Assembly (NCBI GenBank): GCA_009193035.1
Contig: SWDT01000019.1
Span: forward strand, 496,001-560,000
Length of the DNA: 64,000 nucleotides
DNA from: Halicephalobus mephisto
Taxonomy: Eukaryota; Nematoda; Chromadorea; Rhabditida; Panagrolaimidae
Reading direction: 5' to 3'
Part shown: positions 53,530-64,000 of the stretch, one piece after another
How the letters are laid out: each line of letters opens with the position of its first letter
Position numbering within the stretch: position 1 is the stretch's first letter
The notes under the pieces: generated by a model
The model's database searches: none
What the model was told of the DNA's origin: nothing
Seen by the model: the letters and a program-made list of their open reading frames with translations, nothing else
Position numbers and translations under genes: made by a program

Positions 53530-54005
53530 GTTAAGGTAGAAATAGGAAGAATATCACTAATTTTTACTCAACAATAAGGCAAACGATAATTATATACCTT
53601 GCATTCAAAAAACAACAGGAAACCTCATTCATCTTTTACAGTATTCCAAGGTTTTTGATATTCAGGTTATCGCTTTAGGTGTTCTTTTTATAGTATAGTT
53701 TCTGTCCCAACACTTTAGTCAACAAGACAGTTAACAATTACTACATAGGTTCTCAAAAAAACAACTGAGTCTGACTCATGCCCTACAGTATTCCAGAGTT
53801 TTTGATACTCAGGGTATCTCTTCGGGTCCTTTCTAGTTTAGTTTCTGTCTCAACATTTTACTCAACTATAAGACACAGACAATAATTACGTATCTTACCC
53901 TCACAAAAGATAAAAGCCTCACTCATGCCCTACAGTATTCCAGAGTTTTTGATATTCAGGCTATCTCTTCGGGTCCTCTCTTTCTAGTATAGTTTCTGTC
54001 TCAGT
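53530..54005 (+). repeat. Dispersed ~170-bp repeat, three tandem units
   Basis: Same family and orientation as at 49965-50440; the second and third units here are nearly identical to the first and second there, including ATAAGACACAGACAATAATT and ACGTATCTTRCCCTCACAAA. This one is intergenic. Confidence 0.88.
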
Positions 54006-54600
54006 AGTATGAAGACGCGTCTACGACTGTTCCGAATTCAACGAGGAATTTATTTTTTCAGAAAACGATGAACCGAGAACAATTTGCAAGTTGTTTTTTG
54101 ACGGATAGAACTAGGTCTGATTTCCGAATTGAACGAAAGTGAAAACACAAGATTCGTCAAGTTCAGACGTCTATTTTCTTAAAAAAAAAACAGGTTCGTT
54201 TTAGAAACTGTTCGATTGTACAAAACCCTTCGATCAATCCATCTAATTCTCCAAAACCCCAGTTAAAAAAGAAACCAACTTGGCTTCATTCATCAAAGGA
54301 CAAATTTCCCTTTGAGAGTCGTTGAATCAATTTTTTTCCTTAATTTTCTTAAATTTTATTAATTTTATTAAATTTTTAAATTTATTAATTTTATTAAATT
54401 TATTAATTTTATTAATTTTATTTAATTTTATTAATTTTATTAAAATTTATTAATTTTATTAATTTTATTTAATTTTATTTAATTTTTAAATTTATATATA
54501 TAATGAAACTTTGGTTTATAAAAATATGAAAAATACAAAAATTAAATTTTAATTTTAAAAAAATTTTAAAAAATAAAAAAAAATTAAAATTAAAAAAATT
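54006..54600. other. Unique patch then TTTTATTAAATTT simple repeat
   Basis: 54006-54330 is of ordinary complexity with no supported frame. 54340-54500 is a run of ATTAATTTTATTAA words. Confidence 0.4.
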
Positions 54601-55560
54601 AATTTTTTGAATCCCGAGTGGAAAGTTTAGACTTTATTGAAAAAAAATTAATCTTTCTTTCATTTTTTAAATACGCTTAAATTCCATTAGGGATTCTTTG
54701 AATAAGTTTCTTTATTATTTTTTATTAAATTTTGTTTAAAACTGAATTACATTATTTCTTTTACACTTATGTTTTATAATCTACATTGATTCCAAAAATA
54801 TAAAAATTAACAAAGAAACGAAAACAAAAATTAATTTTTTTGAGTTTTGGTTAGAAAATTTAATTTTAATAAAAAATAAATCCGACTTTGTTTTTGTGAA
54901 TAAGTCCAATTTCCCTCCAGGACCAGTTAAATCATTTTTTATTGTTTTTAAATAAGTTTTACGTAAAATTATTTTTATTATTTTTATAGATATATGTAGT
55001 TTAATCTACAGTAATATCAAAAAATGCAAAAATTAACAGAAAAACGAAAATAAAAAATAATTTTTTTGAGTTTTGGTTGGAAAATTTAATTTTAATAAAA
55101 AATAAATCCGACTTTGTTTTTGTGAATAAGTCCAATTTCCCTCCAGGACCAGTTAAATCATTTTTTATTGTTTTTAAATAAGTTTTACATAAAATTATTT
55201 TTAATATTTTTATAGATATATGTAGTTTAATTTACAGACATCTCAAAAAATATGAAAAAATAAAATTAAACGAAAATTTAAAAAAAATATTTTGAAAAAT
55301 AAAAATAAACGAAAATTTAGAAAAATATTAAAAAAAAAATAAAATTAAATGAAAACTTAAAAAACATTTTAAAAAATAAAAATAAATGAAAACTGAAAAA
55401 AACGAAAATTAAAAAATAAATTATCCAGGTCCTAAATTGAAAATTAGTTAATTTTCGAAGTAATCCGAGCTTGGAATTTTCCCATTAATGGATAAAAGAT
55501 CATCCAAAAAATTCCAATCTAGGATTAAATTGTTAAAGAATAAACGTTCTGTTCAGGACC
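54600..55560. repeat. Tandem ~225-bp units (AATCCGACTTTGTTTTTGTG), array 1
   Basis: Two near-identical units carry AATCCGACTTTGTTTTTGTG, TCCAATTTCCCTCCAGGACC and TATAGATATATGTAGTTTAA (about 54875 and 55100), with diverged neighbours on both sides. The same unit recurs at 57060-58640. Confidence 0.85.
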
Positions 55561-55975
55561 CATTAAATAAATTTTTTAGAAATATTTAAAAATTTAAAAA
55601 TTTAAAAATTTTTTTTTAAAAAATATTACTAAATTTTTAAATTTTTAAATTTTTAAATATTTCTAAATTTTTAAACTTTTTTTTTAAATATTTTAAAATT
55701 TTAAACCTTTTTTTAAAAATATTTCTGAATTTTAAAAATGTTCAAAACTTTTTAAATATTTCTAAATTTTTAAAACTTTTTTTAAAATATTTCTAAATTT
55801 TGAAAATTTTTTTATTTTTATTTTTTAATAGTTTTTTTATTTTACAATTTTTTTAATTTTATAAATTTTTAAATAACATAAAAGGGAAAATTTCGCTTTT
55901 TATACGGTATTCTAACTTTTTTAAATAAAAACTTTTTATTTTTTTTTGAAATAATGAAAAAATGTTTTTTGTTTG
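55561..55975. other. Low-complexity A/T DNA, no gene seen
   Basis: TTTCTAAATTTTTAAAACTT-like words only. Confidence 0.5.
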
Positions 55976-55979
55976 ACCG

Positions 55980-56450
55980 TTTCGTACTGTAAACAAGATT
56001 TTTCAGGTGTGCTCAGGTTTCTCGAATGCAAAATTTTCTTTTTTAAGTTAACCCAACAATGAGATTTTTTTATTAACCGTTTCATACTGTAGGTCAAACC
56101 TCAAATATATGTTCCCAAATGAGAAATCTTCCTTTAATCATTTTGTACTGTAAGTCAAACTTCCCAGATGTAAATTCCCAAATGGAAAATCTTTTAACCG
56201 TGTCATACTGTAGGTCAAACTTCTCAGATGTAGGTTCCCAAATGGAAAATCTTCCTTTAACCGTGTCATACTGTAGGTCAAACCTCAAATATAGGTTCAT
56301 AAATGGAAAATTTTCTTTTAATCATTTTGTACTGTAGGCCAAACTCCTCAGATATGCTATAATTTTTATAAATGAAAAGTTTTAATTCTTTAAATGATAC
56401 AAAAATGAGATTTCTTATTTAACCGTTTCGTACTGTAAACCCAAGTTCCT
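55980..56450. repeat. Tandem ~62-bp units (ATACTGTAGGTCAAAC)
   Basis: ATACTGTAGGTCAAAC or a close variant occurs at about 55986, 56084, 56145, 56206, 56269, 56328 and 56429. Frames of ~70 codons on both strands over the same bases are by-products of the repeat. Confidence 0.88.
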
Positions 56451-57060
56451 TGGGAATGCTCAAGTTTCATCATTGGGCAATCCAATCTAATTCAGTCTTT
56501 GTTATAAAAGCACTTGAGATTTTATATCGAAGAACTCGAAGCTCTTGTTTTCAGAATTCGACAAAAGGTTTTAATTCGTCCACGAAAGTTTAGGGTTTCT
56601 TTTTTGATACTTGAAAAACCGAGATTTCACGACGACAAAATTTTGGAAGTATAAATTGGAGGTCCTTAAATGGACATGTTCGAGATTCGAGATTCCCTCA
56701 GGCAATCTTGATAGATTTTTAAAAAATTTTATTTTTCAATTTTTTAAAGAATTTTATTTTTCAATTTTTTAAAGAATTTTATTTTTCAATTTTTTGATTT
56801 TTTTAAGAATTTTATTTTTTGATTTTTTAAAGAATTTTATTTTTTAATTTTTAAAAAAAATTTACTTTTCAATTTTTTAAAGAATTTTATTTTTTGATTT
56901 TTTAAAGAATTTTATTTTTCAATTTTTAAAAAATTTTATTTTTTGATTTTTTTGGATTAATTATAGTATATTCAAAATCTGGGGTTTTTTATTTAATATC
57001 TTAAACGCGAAAAGCCAAATTCGGATTATTCCGAAAAAGGCACATTTTTCGTTCGAAATT
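56451..57060. other. Unique patch (to 56700) then T-rich low complexity
   Basis: 56451-56700 is of normal complexity with no supported frame. 56715-56955 repeats TTTTTTAAAGAATTTTATTT. Nothing else seen. Confidence 0.4.
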
Positions 57061-57669
57061 TTCCAAACAATTTATTTTTATTTCTATTAAATTTCACGTA
57101 AAATCACTTTTTAGGAATTTTATAAAGATATGTAGCATAATTTACAGTAATATCAAAAAAATGCAAAAATTAACAGAAAAATGAAAATAAAAAATAATTT
57201 TTTTGAGTTTTGGTTGGAAAATTTAATTTTAATAAAAAAATAAATCCGACTTTGTTTTTGTGAATAAGTCCAATTTCCCTCCAGGACCAGTTAAATTATT
57301 TTTTTATTGTTTTTAAATTTCATGTAAAATTATTTTCAATATTTTTATAGATATATGTAGTTTAATCTACAGTAATATCAAAAAATATGAAAAAATAAAA
57401 TTAAACGAAAACAAAAAATAATTTTTCGGGTCTGGTTAGAAAATTTAATTTTAATAAAAAATAAATCCGACTTTGTTTTTGTGAATAAGTCCAATTTCCC
57501 TTCAGGACCAGTTAAATCATTTTTTATTTTTATTATTTTTAAATAAGTTTTACGTAAAATTATTTTTAATATTTTTAAAAATAAATTTTTTAAAATATTT
57601 CCCTTACGTTCATGTTCTACAATCTACATTAATTCTAAAAATATAAAAATTAACAAAGAAAAACAAAAT
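57061..57669. repeat. Tandem ~225-bp units (AATCCGACTTTGTTTTTGTG), array 2
   Basis: Units at about 57243 and 57468 are nearly identical to those at 54879 and 55103. The array runs directly into the palindrome that follows. Confidence 0.85.
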
Positions 57670-58640
57670 TAAGAAAAATAAATTTATTTTCTAGTTCCTG
57701 GTTAAAAAATTTGGAGTTTAGTAAAAGATTAATCCGACTTTGTTTTTGTAAGTAGATCTAATTTCCGTCCGGGAGCCCTTGAATAAGTTTGTTATTTTTT
57801 ATTTTTATTAAATTTTACTCAAAATTATTTTCCGCTATTTTTCATAAAAATATATCACAATCTACAGTAATTCTAAAAACAATGAAATTAGAAAAAATAA
57901 AAAAATTTAAAAAAAATAAAAAAATAAAAAAATAAAAAAAAAAAATAACAATTTTTTTAATTTAAAAAAAAATAAACTTTTTTTTAGTCTTGACTGGAAA
58001 GTTTGAATTATGTAAGAAAAAATAAATCTGGCTTTGTTTTTGTAAATAAGTCCAATTTTTCTCTAGGACAAATTAAATCGTTTTTTATTTAAAAACTTTT
58101 TGATTCCATTTTTTTAATTTATATATTTTTAGAAATACTGTAGATTAGAGTATATTTTTTTGAAAACAACGAAAAAATAATTTCGAGTAAAATTTAATAA
58201 AAACATAAAAATAAAAAGATAATCATTTAATTGGTCCTGAATGGAAATTAAATATACTTACCAAAACAAAGCCGGATTAGTCTTTTATTACGAAATTCAA
58301 ACATTCCAATCAAGACCCAAAAAATTATTTTTTTAAATTTAAAAAAAAATTATTTTTAATTTAAAAAAAAATTATTTTTAATTTTTAAATTTTTTAAAAT
58401 TTTTAAAATTTTTTTATTTTTTCTAATTTCATTGTTTTTAGAATTACTGTAGATTGTGATATATATTTTTTTGAAAAATAGCGGAAAATAATTTTGAGTA
58501 AAATTTAATAAAAATAAAAAATAACAAACTTATTCAAGGGCTCCCGGACGAGAATTAGATCTACTTACAAAAACAAAGTCGGATTAATCTTTTACTAAAC
58601 TCCAAATTTCCTAACCAAGATCCAAAAAAATAAATTACTT
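57670..58640. repeat. ~970-bp long palindrome built from the same repeat unit
   Basis: Outer arms 57677-57900 and 58421-58632 are reverse complements with few differences, e.g. TCCGGGAGCCCTTGAATAAG against CTTATTCAAGGGCTCCCGGA. A second, more diverged pair inside (about 57970-58090 and 58220-58330) continues the symmetry toward a centre near 58160. No frame. It could extrude as a hairpin or give long double-stranded RNA if transcribed. Confidence 0.88.
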
Positions 58641-58984
58641 TTTTTAAATTTCCTAAAAAAAATAATTTTTTAAATTTCTTAAAAAAAATAATTTTTTAAA
58701 TTTTCAAAAAAAAATAATTTTTTAAATTTTCTAAAAAAATAATTTTTTAAATTTTTTTATTTTTAAAAATTCCTGCAGACCGGACTAAATAATTCTGTAA
58801 AAATAGGACAAAAATAATTTTATGTGAAATTTAATAAAAACAAAAAAAATTTACTAAGGTGGTTTCGAGAGAAAATATATTTTTAAATTAATCCAAAATT
58901 AGATTTTTAAATTTTTTTTGCATATTTTCTGGATTCGTCATTGTTAATTTCGAAATCAGTTACGTCTGTCCATTTCCTGTTTCT

Positions 58985-59101
58985 TAAATTGTCCAAATTT
59001 TTAATATTTTTAATATTTTTAATATTTTTAATATTTTAATATTTTTAATATTTTAATATTTTTAATATTTTTAATATTTTTAATATTTTTAATATTTTTA
59101 A
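58985..59101. repeat. (TTTTTAATA)n microsatellite
   Basis: About eleven units of 9-10 bp. Confidence 0.95.
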
Positions 59102-59404
59102 TGACGTTTGTTTTCGGACTTGTTTAGCTCATCTGACGTCCAGATCAAACAGTTTTTAATCATCCCTAATCTCACAAGACTCAAAGAAACCTCCACATCA
59201 GCTTTTTTAATCTTTATTTCTCCGTATTTCTTTTTTATTTAATTTACGTGGGATTTTCTGAAATCTTTGAGAATTTAATAGATTTTAAAATTTTATAAAT
59301 ATTTTCGAAATTTTTTAGGACTTTATGTAAATTTCAGTAATTTTCCAGAACTTAACAGAAAATTTTATAACGAACATCAGAATTCAAAAATTTTAGCTTT
59401 CTAA

Positions 59405-60140
59405 GTTCTGGAAATTCGTGTTAGGATTATTTCGTAATAATGTTCATTTTCACTTTTTTATGATGTTTAACATAATATATATCAAACTAAAAATGTAAAA
59501 ATAATAATCGAGACAATTTTGAATAATTATTAAATAATTTTAATTTTTACTTTTTGCAATAGTATGATTTTGAAACTAATATATGAAACTCAATATATTT
59601 TGAAAATTCGTGTTAGGACCATTTCGTAATAATTTTCATTTTCACTTTTTTATGATATTTAACATATTATATATCAAACTAAAAAATGTAAAAGTTATAA
59701 TCGAGACAATTTTGAATAATTTTAAATAATTTTAATTTTTAATTTTTGCAATAGTATGATTTTGAAACTAATATATGAAACTCAATATATTTTGAAAATT
59801 CGTGTTAGGACCATTTCGTAATAATGTTCATTTTCACTTTTTTATGATGTTTAACATAATATATATCAAACTAAAAATGTAAAAATAATAATCGAGACAA
59901 TTTTGAATAATTTTAAATAATTTTAATTTTTACTTTTTGCAATAGTATGATTTTGAAACTAATATATGAAATTTAATATCTTTTGAAAATTCGTGTCAGG
60001 ACCATTTTGTAATAATGTTCATTTTCAATTTTTTATAATATTTAACATATTATATATGAAACTAAAAATGTTAAAAATAATAATCGAGACAATTTTGAAT
60101 AATTTTAAATAATTTTACTTTTTACTTTTTGCAATAGTAT
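59405..60140. repeat. Tandem ~191-bp repeat, four units
   Basis: Units begin with AAAATTCGTGTTAGGACCAT near 59412, 59604, 59796 and 59987, and contain ATATATCAAACTAAAAATGT, ATAATCGAGACAATTTTGAA and TTTGCAATAGTATGATT. Very regular. Non-coding. Confidence 0.9.
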
Positions 60141-60144
60141 GATT

Positions 60145-60660
60145 AGCTACACATGCCAGGAGGGGTTATGAGAGAAAATCCGTAAATTGAGTGATCCAAC
60201 TCGGAGAGACCTCATCCATCTCAATTATGGACGGAAACCTGCTTTGTACTTTACCCAATAAAGTGTTCACAAACGCGTAAAACTGCGACTTTGTTTCAGA
60301 AAATTATTTTTAATTTTTTTCAAAAACCGGTGATTTTAAAATTTATAAAAAATTTGAAGTTTGGTCTTTTGAGAGATTATATGTTGTAGAAGTTTTATTT
60401 TTCACCTGTCTCGAGTTTTGAACCAACTTCTGTGACGAAAATTGTACTCAATATTTGCCTCAAAGACGGTTGCGCATGTTTCAAAATTCGGAACAGGTTT
60501 CAGGATTCTCAAACACGCAACCAAAGTTCCAAAATTGACTGAAGAGAATTCGAAGGCTTTGTTTGGGTTCCATTTCTTCCTTTTCTCAGATGATAAAGTT
60601 TGAAGTTGAAAAATTCAGGTGTATGGTAGTGGATCCCCTGGGGCAGTTTCCTTTAGACAG
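60145..60660. other. Unassigned higher-complexity DNA
   Basis: A unique segment with AATAAA near 60258 and no splice-bounded frame. It could hold a non-coding RNA or a degraded gene; I see nothing to identify it. Confidence 0.3.
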
Positions 60661-60663
60661 ATG

Positions 60664-61276
60664 CTACACAAAAAAAGTTTAATTTTTAATTCAGTAACAA
60701 TTGCGAAATGTGATAAAAATATAAATCACATTTTTATTAATATTTGAAATTTGTGACGAAAATTAAAAAATAGTAGTGACGATTTGAATTTGTTACTGTG
60801 TCAAAAGTTATACTTTTTTGTGTAGATATTTAGGATAGTGTCTATTTCGGACTAAAATTAAGATTTTCTAGTCACTATCCAAAAACACCTCCAATATATA
60901 AAAAAATTTAATTTTTAGACCTGTAACAATTGCAAAATATGACACAATTGTTACATTTTTATTAATATTTGAAATTTATGACGAAAATTAAAAAATAGTA
61001 GTGACGGTTTGAATTTGTTACTAGATTGAAAAACGTTTTTTTGTGTAGATATTTAGGATAGTGTCTATTTCCGACTAAAATTAGGGCTTTCTAGTCACTA
61101 TCCAAAAATACCTCCAATATATAAAAAAATTTAATTTTTAGACCAGTAACAATTGCAAAATATGACACAATTGTTACATTTTTATTAATATTTGAAATTT
61201 GTAACAAAAATTAAAAAATAGTAGTGACGGTTTGCATCTGTTACTGCGCCAAAAGTTACGCTTCTTTTTGTGGATA
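60664..61276. mobile_element. ~606-bp repeated element, copy 2
   Basis: Same structure as 25383-25988, with GTAACAATTG at 60694, 60923 and 61146. It begins CTACACAAAAA and ends TTTTTGTGGATAG, again an imperfect terminal inverted repeat. First units of the two copies differ at only a small fraction of positions by eye. Confidence 0.7.
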
Positions 61277-61289
61277 GTTTCGAAATTCC

Positions 61290-61905
61290 CTAAACCAATC
61301 TGACTGGTCACTTGATGGACATGCGATGTCGATCCAGTTGTCCAAACACTGATCTAACGCAAAAACTTCCGAAACCAATCCGAGTTCAAGGGATCAAACG
61401 CCTCAGGTGAGGAACGAGTTATTTTTTCTTAATCTACTCCGTTATAATTATTTTTTAACTTAATTCATCTAAAAACAAACTATTCTTAGAAAATCAAGGA
61501 TTAAATGCCCCAGGGGAGGAACGAGTTATTTTTTCTTGTATTAATCTCCTTAGTGACATGGTCGTCGATGTGAAGGTAAACCGATCGACCGAAAAGACCG
61601 GTCTGAAACGAATAACCAAGTTGTAAGGCAGTTCCTTCCCGGGACCTTTGATTCCTGTCTTCTGCCTTTTCCGAATTCCCTTTAGATTAATCTTTTTAGC
61701 CAGGATTGCCATTTCAGATTAATCCTGATCCTAAAATGCCCATCTAAAACATAAACCAGTCTTACGAAATTAAGGACCAGATGTCCCAAGGAGGAATTGT
61801 CATGCAACTTGATGATTCCAAAAACATCGTAATTAGTATCTAATACAGTACTTAGAAGATGTTTTCCCGTCATGAATGAAAGTGGCTTTGGACTATTAGT
61901 TCTGA
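61290..61905. other. Unassigned DNA with a repeated GAGGAACGAGTTATTTTT word
   Basis: GAGGAACGAGTTATTTTTTC occurs at 61409 and 61516, each after a CTCAGG- or CCCAGG-type word; a third diverged version is near 61775. Minus-strand frames of 63-72 codons are present but in two different frames and unrecognised. Confidence 0.3.
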
Positions 61906-61909
61906 ATCA

Positions 61910-62890
61910 CCAAATACCCAAAAAATATATTGAAACAATTCTAATTTACCAGATATATTATATTTACTGTATCGATATATTAAATATAGTACATCAATAT
62001 CAACTTAACATATTGGTATCTTGGATATAATGTACTTGATACATCAGAGTCGTTACAATCCATCGGTATACTAAATATAATATCGATATATTTTATTTGA
62101 TCTACCGATGCATTGAATATAGCGAATCGATATCAACCTAATGTATTGATATATTGGATATAATATACATGATACATTAGAATTGTTACAATGCATCGGT
62201 ATACTAAATATAATATCGATATATTTTATTCACTGTATCGATGCATTGAATGTAATGTGTCCGATAAATCAGAACTGTTCTGATTGGTACATTGAATATA
62301 GTGCATCGATATCAACTTAACATATTGGTATATTGAATGTAATATACATGATACATCAGAATCGTTACAATGCATCGATAGATCAAATATGATATCGATA
62401 TATTTTATTTCATCTACCGATGCATTGAACATAGCGAATCGATATCAACCTAATGTATTGATATATTGGATATAATGTACCTGATACATTAGAGTCGTTA
62501 CAGTGCATCGGCATACTAAATATAATATCGATATATTTTATTTGATCTACCGATGCATTGAATATAGTACATCGATATCAACTTAACATATTGGTATATT
62601 GAATGTAATATACATGATACATCAGAATCGTTACAATGCATCGATAGATCAAATATGATATCGATATATTTTATTTCATCTACCGATGCATTGAACATAG
62701 CGAATCGATATCAACCTAATGTATTGATATATTGGATATAATGTACCTGATACATTAGAGTCGTTACAGTGCATCGGCATACTAAATATAATATCGATAT
62801 ATTTTATTCATTGTATCGATACATTGAATGTAATGTGTCCGATAAATCAGAACCGTTTTAATATATTCATATATTGTATACTATGTGTCT
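61910..62890. repeat. ATCGATAT-rich satellite with higher-order period ~270-310 bp
   Basis: CGATATCAACTTAACATATT or a variant occurs at about 61995, 62306 and 62573; CGATATATTTTATT recurs many times. Two stretches of ~180 bp (62226-62432 and 62516-62698) are nearly identical, producing matching minus-strand frames that I do not take as genes. Confidence 0.88.
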
Positions 62891-63257
62891 ATTTTTGTGA
62901 GTAAAATTCAAATCCTCAATGATGTTATTTTTTAAAATAAAAACACTTTTAACTGATAATTCTTGTCACCACTATTTTTGGCAGAACTGGATTAGCTTCC
63001 AAAAGATTCGTAAGATAGATCTCACGTTTTTTCTATTTCATATATCAAATTTGACTTTATCTGTTCGTGAATCCGCTTGTAGAGCTGAAAAATAGGTATT
63101 GCATAAGAAGCTTAGGGATTCTGAAGCTAAATCCCCTTCTTAGCTACTTCTGACAAGTGATGCCGAATGATACAAAAACTCTAAAAAACAAAACTTTCAT
63201 ATATGAGTTTTTTAAGGTCAAAACTATAAATCTTCCACAGAATCCTTCAAGCTGCAA
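62891..63257. other. Unassigned DNA, no gene seen
   Basis: AT-rich, moderately complex, with a TTTCATATATGAG palindromic word near 63198. No supported frame. Confidence 0.35.
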
Positions 63258-63790
63258 ATTCTGAATGAAATATTTCTAAAATAAAGTAATTTTAATTAAT
63301 AACAACTCTAAAATCCGTTTTAGGAACTTTCAAAGATAATCCTAAATTTTATAAATTTTATATATAAAATTAACTTTTTTAAATTTATCTATATATTCAT
63401 TTCTAAGGTCCAGAACTAGTTAATCGATTAGGATTTAGAATTCTGAAGGTAAATTTCATAATTAACTGCTTCTAGAAACGCACTATTAGATCGTACAAGA
63501 TCTCAAACATCATAACTTTCAAATGTAAATTTATTTAACTTCAAAAATCTGCAAATCTTTCACAGAATCCTTCGAAATAAAGATTCCGAATAAAATATTT
63601 TTAAAATAAAGTAATTTTAATTAATAACAACTCTAAAATCCGTTTTAGGAACTTTCAAAGATAATTCTAAATTTTATAAATTTTATATATAAAATTAACT
63701 TTTTTAAATTTATCTATATATTCATTTCTAAGACTTGGAACTAGTTAATCAATCAGGATTTAGAATTCTGAAGGTAAATTTCCTTTTTAG
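63258..63790 (+). repeat. Long-range direct repeat, copies 2 and 3
   Basis: 63258-63605 matches 37690-38035, and about 63590-63790 repeats the first part again, so the unit is tandem here. The remainder to 64000 shows nothing I can support. Confidence 0.85.
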
Positions 63791-64000
63791 AATTTCCAAA
63801 AGTAGAAATTTTAAAGTTTATAAGAAGCCTAAAAATTTCAATTTTCATATATAATTTTTCCAAAATAAATCTTTAAGATTATCCGCAAATTCTTAAAAAT
63901 AAGGCTTCAAATTTAAGAAATTTTCGACAGATAGTTGAAATCATGGTGGTTCTGGAACTCATCAGAAGCCCCTGAAGATGACGCAGGGACTTGTCTGGCT

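Noticed and set aside
56094..56337. Frames of ~70 codons on both strands with internal repeats
   Set aside because: Generated by the ~62-bp tandem repeat; antisense frames over the same bases.
61494..61873. Two minus-strand frames of 63-72 codons
   Set aside because: Different frames, no recognisable product, low confidence; noted only as unassigned DNA.
62226..62698. Two nearly identical minus-strand frames
   Set aside because: They are copies within the ATCGATAT satellite, not duplicated genes.

Overview
The window is nuclear DNA from a rhabditid nematode, probably a Caenorhabditis relative. It is very AT-rich. Genes are split by GT-AG introns with U-rich TTTTCAG-type acceptors, some only 42-48 nt long. 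The gene content (DLG-1 MAGUK, a BRA-type MYND protein, two HNF4-derived 'supplementary' nuclear receptors) is typical of this group. I saw no bacterial, organellar or viral genes and no transposase or reverse transcriptase frame.

Layout. 1-4.3 kb: intergenic repeats with one intact tRNA-Leu(CAG). 4.38-10.56 kb (+): dlg-1, ten exons, 951 aa. 10.94-12.33 kb (+): an AP-2 transcription factor, 309 aa. 12.50-15.53 kb (-) and 16.32-22.75 kb (-): two nuclear hormone receptors in tandem (477 and 428 aa). A MYND-finger gene (19.07-19.67 kb, +) is nested antisense in an intron of the second receptor. 22.7-31.2 kb: gene-poor block of minisatellites and low-complexity DNA. 31.21-33.71 kb (+): csn-4, COP9 signalosome subunit 4, 403 aa. 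33.7-41.5 kb: repeat-rich gap with a likely TATA promoter near 39.48 kb for the next gene. 41.49-51.06 kb (+): a 1724-aa coiled-coil protein. 51.44-52.94 kb (-): an RYBP/YAF2 homologue, 289 aa, convergent with it. 53-64 kb: no gene I can support; nested tandem arrays, a ~1-kb palindrome, a two-copy ~606-bp element and an ATCGAT-rich satellite.

All eight protein gene models close in frame across every junction and match the expected family length where I know it. Functions are mixed rather than pathway-linked: junction scaffold (DLG-1), transcription factors (AP-2, two receptors), signalling adaptor (BRA), ubiquitin-pathway regulation (CSN-4), cytoskeletal/coiled-coil, and Polycomb adaptor (RYBP). 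No single operonic system is apparent. The unusual material is the repeat landscape: several apparently lineage-specific families occur in multiple copies within this one window, many inside introns. Percent identities and periods are by-eye estimates.
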